From: Planctomycetota bacterium
Lineage (GTDB): Bacteria > Planctomycetota > Phycisphaerae > Phycisphaerales > UBA1924
DNA: 64,000 bases
Assembly (NCBI GenBank): GCA_023432465.1
Contig: JAEYUO010000076.1
Coordinates: 62,001 to 126,000, forward strand
Direction: 5' to 3'
Shown here: positions 59,672 through 64,000 of the stretch, in pieces
How the letters are laid out: each line of letters opens with the position of its first letter
Numbering within the stretch: the first letter of the stretch is position 1
Translations under genes and position numbers: made by a program
Notes under the pieces: generated by a model
Databases searched by the model: none
What the model saw: only the letters and a program-made list of their open reading frames with translations
What the model was told of the DNA's origin: nothing

Positions 59672-60643
59672 TTAGTTGTTCGGATCGGCGGGGCTGGCGT
59701 TTCCGACCTCGACCGGCGTCTCCGCAGCCTCTGGGGCAGGGGCCGTTTCCGGGAACGCGGTCCGCTCCATCGTCAGCACCCATTCCTCCAGCGGGACATA
59801 GCGCAGCAGATCGAGCGTGTGCGATGTCCCATCCTTCAAGTGCAGCGTCACGAAGAACTTGTGCCACCGGCGCTTGTCGAACTCCTTGACATCCGCCGGG
59901 GTGATCCGTGTCCCCGCGGGCAGGATCAGCGTCTGTGTCGCGGGCTCCCATCGGAACTTCCTCGCTCCCGCGCGCAGCATCGTGATGAGCATCCACCCGC
60001 CGCCCACAAACCCGACCACCACGAACACCCACTGCAGCGGCATGTCATAGCCCGACAGCGGCTTGACCTGGTCCCGCGTGTTCCACTTCTGCGTCAGCTC
60101 GCCCATCAGCCGCTGCGGCGGAATCTCCACCGGTTCTGCGTTCGGAGAACTCACAACAATCCCCACCCCGCGAACCGGGTCGTACCGCACGGTGCGTGTT
60201 GCCGCATCCACAAAGTCCTTGGGCAACTGCCCCGGCGAGATCACAACCTGCGGCTCGGTCGTCAGCCGCCAACTCCTCGCCAGCGCCTCGAGCCACTGTG
60301 CCTTGGCAAAATCGAACTTCGCTCGCCGAGCTTCAAGCCCTGTCCCCACGGACGCCTTGCTCAGCTCCTCCATTCCGGGCGCGAGTTCCGCGTACGCCGC
60401 CTTCGGATCCGCCACGCCGATCTCCGATGGCACCAGGCGACCCGCCTCGGAAGCCGCGGCCAGGAACTTGGACAGTTTCGCTGATGCGTCCTCAAGGCCG
60501 CGGCGGGGATAGAAGTGCAGCGCATCGGCCAAGCCCCAGAACCCGAAGACCAGCAGGATGGTCAGGAACACCCCCTGCTTGAGCATCCAGTTCCCGCTCA
60601 GACGCGTGGTCGTGACGGCGGACGTGGCGGCGGGCTCGGACAT
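59672..60643 (-). CDS. Membrane protein with a C-terminal PH-like segment, unknown function
   Basis: 323 residues. GGAGG precedes the ATG (spacer 6 nt). One N-terminal helix (VFLTILLVFGFWGLADALHF, ~25-44), a large extracytoplasmic helical region (~45-205), then a second helix (WVFVVVGFVGGGWMLITML, ~205-223) followed by ~100 cytosolic residues (FRWEPATQTLILPAGTRITPADVKEFDKRRWHKFFVTLHLKDGTSHTLDL) that read like a PH-fold domain of the bacterial bPH/DUF2244 type (strand-rich with W.P......PW.). A Glu/Ala-rich tail ends the protein. No enzyme motif. It heads the DUF456-phoH-comB run. Confidence 0.75.
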   Translation of the reverse strand: MSEPAATSAVTTTRLSGNWMLKQGVFLTILLVFGFWGLADALHFYPRRGLEDASAKLSKFLAAASEAGRLVPSEIGVADPKAAYAELAPGMEELSKASVGTGLEARRAKFDFAKAQWLEALARSWRLTTEPQVVISPGQLPKDFVDAATRTVRYDPVRGVGIVVSSPNAEPVEIPPQRLMGELTQKWNTRDQVKPLSGYDMPLQWVFVVVGFVGGGWMLITMLRAGARKFRWEPATQTLILPAGTRITPADVKEFDKRRWHKFFVTLHLKDGTSHTLDLLRYVPLEEWVLTMERTAFPETAPAPEAAETPVEVGNASPADPNN

Positions 60644-60777
60644 TCAATGCCTCCGGGACGACTTGGCGGATATCGATCGGTCGCTGTTCGGCCGACAACA
60701 ACTCTACCCGCACTAGATCGGCCAATCGCGGACTTCGCTCCGGCGAGGGAATTCGAATCTGTCGCGACAACCCTGTT

Positions 60778-61005
60778 TCAGGGCGGGTCCGGCGTCTGCA
60801 ACGCCTCCTCCCACCATTGGTCCGCCCACTTGCGCCCCTCCTGCGTGCTGCACAGCGCGGAGAACCCGCCATCGCGCACAAGCCGCGTCGGAATCCTGGG
60901 CACCTTCGCCCCGACCCGCAGCGCGCGCGTGAGCCACATGGAGTGCACCCGACGCGCGAACTCGGCGCGGATGTCGAAGTCGTCAAAGAACATGCGGCGG
61001 AACAT
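60778..61005 (-). CDS. Small hypothetical protein
   Basis: 75 residues, unknown. The sequence MFRRMFFDDFDIRAEFARRVHSMWL ... STQEGRKWADQWWEEALQTPDPP is Trp/Phe/Asp-rich and looks like a real protein rather than shadow translation, because the opposite-strand frames here are featureless. ATG 60993 is an alternative start. On the minus strand TACACT lies 11 nt before ATG 61005. There is no second recognisable gene in this interval. Confidence 0.5.
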   Translation of the reverse strand: MFRRMFFDDFDIRAEFARRVHSMWLTRALRVGAKVPRIPTRLVRDGGFSALCSTQEGRKWADQWWEEALQTPDPP

Positions 61006-61096
61006 GGCTCGCCCAAAGTGTACAACGTCCGCGGCGTGTTGCGAGCCTCCCGAGATCGGGTCTGCACGCCATCCGGGCAGCTTGCCCGACTCCGCC

Positions 61097-61102
61097 TAAA
61101 GT
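61097..61102 (+). promoter_or_regulatory. Possible -10 element of tRNA-Arg
   Basis: TAAAGT ends 8 nt before the tRNA, the expected distance from a start site. No convincing -35 is visible. Confidence 0.35.
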
Positions 61103-61110
61103 CCACCGTT

Positions 61111-61183
61111 GCGCCCGTAGCTCAGTGGATAGAGCGTCGGTCTTCGGAACCGAAAGTCGGGGGTTCGAATCCCTCCGGGCGTA
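61111..61183 (+). tRNA. tRNA-Arg (anticodon TCG)
   Basis: 73 nt. The acceptor GCGCCCG pairs with CGGGCGT (first pair G-T), discriminator A. The anticodon stem TCGGT/ACCGA has the loop CTTCGGA, so the anticodon is TCG (reads CGA). The D arm has AGCTCAGTGGATAGAGC and the T arm GGGGGTTCGAATCCCTC. CCA is not encoded. Confidence 0.97.
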
Positions 61184-61225
61184 TTGGCGATCAGCGACGC
61201 GGCGCCCCGCAGGCTGGACGGCCGA

Positions 61226-62158
61226 ATGACCTTCATGAAACTCAAGCCGGGACCGCTCCTGCATGCGCACGGTTTGGCGCTCGCGCTGTGTCTGTCTCCC
61301 GCCGCAATGGCTGGCCAGGCCCCGATCTTCGCGGGGTTCAACCTCCAGCGGGGCGGCATCACCGCCATCGACACCGACTCCGCGTGGCTCTCGCAGCTTC
61401 GCGCGGCGATCATCGACGCATTCCCGGCCGCGCAGTTCCGAGGCGTATCCACCCTCAGCGGACCCGTCCTCGCCGATGCAGATGTGCTGATCCTCTGCTC
61501 CGCGTTCTCCGGCGGCGGGCCCATCTCCCCGCTCTCCGCATCGGAGATCAACGCCCTCCGCTCGTTCGTCGTCAGCGGCGGCTCCGCCCTGCTGTTCGTT
61601 GATGCCGATACCCCCGCGGGCTGGGATGCCGCCAACGAAAGCCTCATCAACGCCTTCGGATTGGATGTCGCCGGAAGCGCGGGCCCGAGCTCGACAATCG
61701 ACCTGGCGGCCACTCCATCAGTGCTTGCCTCCGGTCGCTTCGGCTCGGTCGCGAGCATCACCTTCACCACGGGCGGCTGGTTCGAAGTCCTCGGGCCGGA
61801 TGCGCAGGCCGCGGGTGTGTACGCCGGAACCGCGAACGTCGCCGTCGCCTGCATCCCCAAGGCGCGCCTCGCCCTCGGCAGTGGGCTCGTCGCGGCGTTC
61901 GGCGATACGACCTTCATCCTCGACGGCTCCTTCACACCATCCAACCGGACCGCGGTGATGAACGCGATTGGCGCGGCGATCGGCGGTGAGTGCCGGGCGG
62001 ACTTCGACGCCTCCGGCAGCATCACCGTTCAGGACATCTTCGCGTTCCTCGCGGCCTGGTTCGAGGGGGACATCGCCCGCGCCAACTACAACGGCGATGC
62101 GTTCCTCGACACGACCGACATCTTCGCATTCCTCGCCGACTGGTTCGCGCGATGCTGA
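61226..62158 (+). CDS. Exported protein ending in a GC-type dockerin-like segment
   Basis: 310 residues from ATG 61226 (an ATG three codons later is equally possible). Residues 1-35 are a signal peptide (LHAHGLALALCLSPAAMAG). The N-terminal domain (~40-245) has alternating strands (VLILCSAFSGGG, GGSALLFVDADTP) resembling a flavodoxin-like or DUF4350-type fold, with no catalytic motif I can name. The C-terminal ~55 residues start at a Cys (GEC) and contain two loops, DFDASGSITVQDIFAFLAAWF and NYNGDAFLDTTDIFAFLADWF, ending RC. Each has the Asp/Asn spacing of a Ca2+-binding dockerin-type EF-hand loop followed by DIFAFLAxWF. This is the GC-type dockerin tail of Phycisphaerae. Follows tRNA-Arg by 42 nt. 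Confidence 0.8.
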   Translation: MTFMKLKPGPLLHAHGLALALCLSPAAMAGQAPIFAGFNLQRGGITAIDTDSAWLSQLRAAIIDAFPAAQFRGVSTLSGPVLADADVLILCSAFSGGGPISPLSASEINALRSFVVSGGSALLFVDADTPAGWDAANESLINAFGLDVAGSAGPSSTIDLAATPSVLASGRFGSVASITFTTGGWFEVLGPDAQAAGVYAGTANVAVACIPKARLALGSGLVAAFGDTTFILDGSFTPSNRTAVMNAIGAAIGGECRADFDASGSITVQDIFAFLAAWFEGDIARANYNGDAFLDTTDIFAFLADWFARC

Positions 62159-62178
62159 CCCGCCGGTCCGGTGGCGAT

Positions 62179-63051
62179 TCAGAACTTGGCCGAGAGTGCG
62201 ATCGCCGCCGCCGCGGGGATCGCCGCCGCGAGGATGCACGCGAGCGCGGCCATCCGCGGCTTGAGCATCGGCGTCAGCACCGCATCGGCGATGAGCGCAA
62301 GCAGCGGGCAGATGGCGAAGATGGCCGCGCTGATCCACTTCAGGTCGCTGTAGGAGAACCCGGCGACGAGCGCTGCGCCCAGCACGCACGCCGCGCACAC
62401 GTGCGCAGCGCTGCCCATCGCCGCGCCCGTGCGGAACGCGCAGATCGCCGTCGCGATCGCCGCGGCGGGCACGATCGACCATGAGAAGAAGCCGAACTTC
62501 GAGCTGCTCGACGCGATCAACGCCGCGCCGACCGCCAGCGCGAGCCCCGTGACGATGAACGAGGTGCCGACCCGGCGGCCGCGCCACTCCAGCGCGCCCA
62601 GCGCGCCGGCCGCGATGAGCATCCCCAGCGCGCTCAGCCCGATCGGGAGAGCCTTCCCGCCCAGTGCGCCCACGCCCGTGCTTGGCGAATACAGCGTGAA
62701 CGCCGCGGCGAGGATTGCCGTCAACGCCGCAAGCCCCGCCCGCACCGCGAACGACCGCTGCAGCAGCCCCGCAAACACACACAGGATCGCCGCGAACACA
62801 AACACCCAGCCCAGCCGGTCATCACTCGCCGTTGGCGGCCAGTGCGGGGCGGACTTCATCAACCCGGCCCACCCGGCGATCGCGCACACCCCGATCATGA
62901 TCGCGCCCGGCCACAGGCTCCCGATGCGGATCGAGAACGCGCGACCGTCCGCCGTCGGCTTGGACTTGAGAAACAAGCCGCCGATGATCGCCGCGATGAC
63001 CGCGCCAATCCCGATGCCGATGAGCCATGGCTGATAAATCGCTGGGTCCAT
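62179..63051 (-). CDS. Multi-spanning membrane protein of unknown function
   Basis: 290 residues from ATG 63051, AAGGAA at Shine-Dalgarno distance. About nine hydrophobic helices spread evenly (YQPWLIGIGIGAVIAAIIGGLF; LWPGAIMIGVCAIAGWAGLM; LGWVFVFAAILCVFAGLL; ALPIGLSALGMLIAAGALGALEW; and further ones). No charged transport motif or ATP-binding site. The protein looks like a small-solute or lipid-related membrane protein but no family comes to mind. Convergent with the dockerin-like gene, leaving 20 nt between stops, and separated from the YceI gene by a terminator. Confidence 0.75.
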   Translation of the reverse strand: MDPAIYQPWLIGIGIGAVIAAIIGGLFLKSKPTADGRAFSIRIGSLWPGAIMIGVCAIAGWAGLMKSAPHWPPTASDDRLGWVFVFAAILCVFAGLLQRSFAVRAGLAALTAILAAAFTLYSPSTGVGALGGKALPIGLSALGMLIAAGALGALEWRGRRVGTSFIVTGLALAVGAALIASSSSKFGFFSWSIVPAAAIATAICAFRTGAAMGSAAHVCAACVLGAALVAGFSYSDLKWISAAIFAICPLLALIADAVLTPMLKPRMAALACILAAAIPAAAAIALSAKF

Positions 63052-63080
63052 ATCCAGTTCCTTCGGCGATCCCCGCCGCG

Positions 63081-63117
63081 TTGAAACACAACGGGCGGGC
63101 CACGGTGGCCCGCCCGT
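63081..63117 (-). terminator. Rho-independent terminator of the YceI gene
   Basis: Perfect 12-bp stem ACGGGCGGGCCA / TGGCCCGCCCGT with a 3-nt loop; on the minus strand it is followed by TGTGTTTCAA. It lies 32 nt after the YceI stop. Confidence 0.85.
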
Positions 63118-63148
63118 CGCAAGGTGTTCAATCGACAGGCGGCCGGGA

Positions 63149-63760
63149 TCAGCCCGCAACGCCTTCCAGCGAGACGATCAGCTCGACATCGTCGGAGATC
63201 CCGGGGATGCCGTACGTGCTGCCGAACTCGGAGCGCTTGATCGTGAAGACCGTCTCCATCCCGATGAGCTTCTTGCCCCGGGCCTCGCCGGTTCCGGTGT
63301 TCTTGACGGTCACGGTCATCGGCTTGGTCGTGCCGCGGAAGGTGAGGTCCCCCATGACCTCAAACGAGTCGGAGCCCTTGGCCTTGACCGACTTGCTCTT
63401 GAAGGTCATCGCCGGGAACTCCTTGGCGGAGAAGAAGTCCGGGTTGCGGAGATGGTCATCGCGCTTGGAGTTGCCCGAGTGCACCGACTCGGCCTTGATG
63501 CTGATGTCAAACGAGCCGCCCTCCTCGAGCGCAAAGCTGCCCGAGACGTCATCAAACCGGCCGTAGAAGTTGGCCACCTGGTTGTGCTTGGCCTTGAAGA
63601 TCACCGACGAGTGGCCGGAGTCGACCGTGTACACAGTCGCCGCGGCGGCCGGCGCCACGGCCGCGGGCGCAACCGCGCTCGCCTCGGGCACGGACATGGA
63701 AATCGCGGCAACACCGCCCGCGGCGACAACAACAGCGATGCACGGAATGCAGAGTTTCAT
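63149..63760 (-). CDS. YceI-family periplasmic protein
   Basis: YceI proteins are lipocalin-like beta barrels that bind polyisoprenoids in the periplasm; some are stress- or acid-induced. 203 residues from ATG 63760, with AAAGGA upstream. Signal peptide: IAVVVAAGGVAAISMSVPEASA. Mature domain from ~43: TVYTVDSGHSSVIFKAKHNQVANFYGRFDDVSGSF, then the conserved FDISIKAESVHSGNSKRDDHLRNPDFFSAKEFPAMTFKSKSV (with the family's [RK]D.HL...DFFD...P.I.F motif), and GTTKPMTVTV. An Ala-rich linker separates signal and barrel. Complete and typical. Ends at a strong terminator. Confidence 0.93.
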   Translation of the reverse strand: MKLCIPCIAVVVAAGGVAAISMSVPEASAVAPAAVAPAAAATVYTVDSGHSSVIFKAKHNQVANFYGRFDDVSGSFALEEGGSFDISIKAESVHSGNSKRDDHLRNPDFFSAKEFPAMTFKSKSVKAKGSDSFEVMGDLTFRGTTKPMTVTVKNTGTGEARGKKLIGMETVFTIKRSEFGSTYGIPGISDDVELIVSLEGVAG

Positions 63761-63929
63761 CGAGATGGTCCTTTCGTTTGGTCCGGTGGTTTCGGTCGCA
63801 CGCCCGCGACCGGATTCAGCCACGGTGCACGACCCGTCAGGGGTCGTTCGGGCCGAACGGTATACCCTCTTGCCACCCCGCCGGATGCAACGGTGGACCG
63901 TGTCCGAAATCAATCAGGAGCAGATCCAC

Positions 63930-64000
63930 ATGCCATCGGTGTTCGACACACGCGCCGACTCGATCCTCTCCCAGCTCCGAGACTCGGGGCAGTTCAAGCT
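63930..64000 (+). CDS. N-terminus of an unidentified protein (runs off the right edge)
   Basis: ATG 63930 follows AGGAG (63916-63920) by 9 nt and the frame stays open to the window end: MPSVFDTRADSILSQLRDSGQFKL. The amphipathic helix ending in ...SGQFK(L) is like the start of alpha-oxoamine-synthase enzymes (2-amino-3-ketobutyrate CoA ligase type), but 23 residues are too few to decide. Confidence 0.55.
   Translation, partial: MPSVFDTRADSILSQLRDSGQFK

Noticed and set aside
62179..63051. Known transporter family
   Set aside because: The helix pattern alone suggested a transporter, but no family motif is visible, so it is left as unknown.

Overview
The window looks like chromosomal DNA from a planctomycete of the class Phycisphaerae. 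This rests on very high GC, frequent GTG/TTG starts, two secreted proteins with an N-terminal LEPR-xLL-type motif (LEPRRLL at 32807-34753, LEARQLL at 50731-52860), a protein ending in a GC-type dockerin-like segment with EF-hand-like Asp/Asn pairs (61226-62158), and many exported proteins without recognisable families. There is no rRNA, CRISPR array, transposase or prophage. The only accessory-looking item is a TacA/TacT-type toxin-antitoxin pair.

Layout. 1-5750 (+): the end of murG, an unknown protein coupled to a GGDEF diguanylate cyclase, a HAD phosphatase, rsmA and an APH-fold kinase. 5800-8466 (-): a YeiH-type transporter and an M32 carboxypeptidase. 8656-10690 (+): a pseudopilin, a PabA/TrpG amidotransferase and a conserved unknown protein. 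10698-19505 (-): a run of envelope genes (cytochrome-like protein, coiled-coil lipoprotein, HEAT-like protein, oppA, oppB, small lipoprotein). 19740-22421 (+): tRNA-Leu(GAG), an HMA-fold-like small protein and an M1 metallopeptidase. 22605-25336 (-): the tacA/tacT pair, a small membrane protein, pgpA and pgsA.

25536-32534 (+) is a tightly packed nuoJKLMN block, the proton-pumping arm of complex I without nuoA-I. 32807-36191 (+) holds a LEPR-xLL surface protein and a CNNM/HlyC-type CBS protein. 36200-46025 (-) is a six-gene, partly translationally coupled operon: three consecutive SPFH (HflK/HflC/prohibitin-like) proteins, an ABC ATPase, an ABC-2 permease and a large membrane-anchored helical-repeat protein. 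It faces a divergent ABC-2-like permease at 46433. I regard this cluster as the best candidate for an undescribed system: an SPFH membrane scaffold wired to an ABC exporter.

47851-52860 (+): a small membrane protein, a receiver domain overlapping a GAF/HD-GYP c-di-GMP phosphodiesterase, and a LEPR-type cyclophilin with about four beta repeats. 52932-56636: a GT2 glycosyltransferase diverging from an MsbA-like ABC transporter, followed by a DinB-family protein. 56620-60643 (-): a membrane protein, DUF456, PIN-PhoH and ComB. 61111-64000: tRNA-Arg(TCG), the dockerin-like protein, a membrane protein, YceI, and the first codons of a further gene.

A cross-cutting signal is that nine genes carry a TANNNT hexamer exactly 6-7 nt before the start codon and no Shine-Dalgarno sequence. 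This is the arrangement of leaderless transcription, and it fixes several start codons. Other genes have clear GGAGG-type sites, so two initiation modes seem to coexist.
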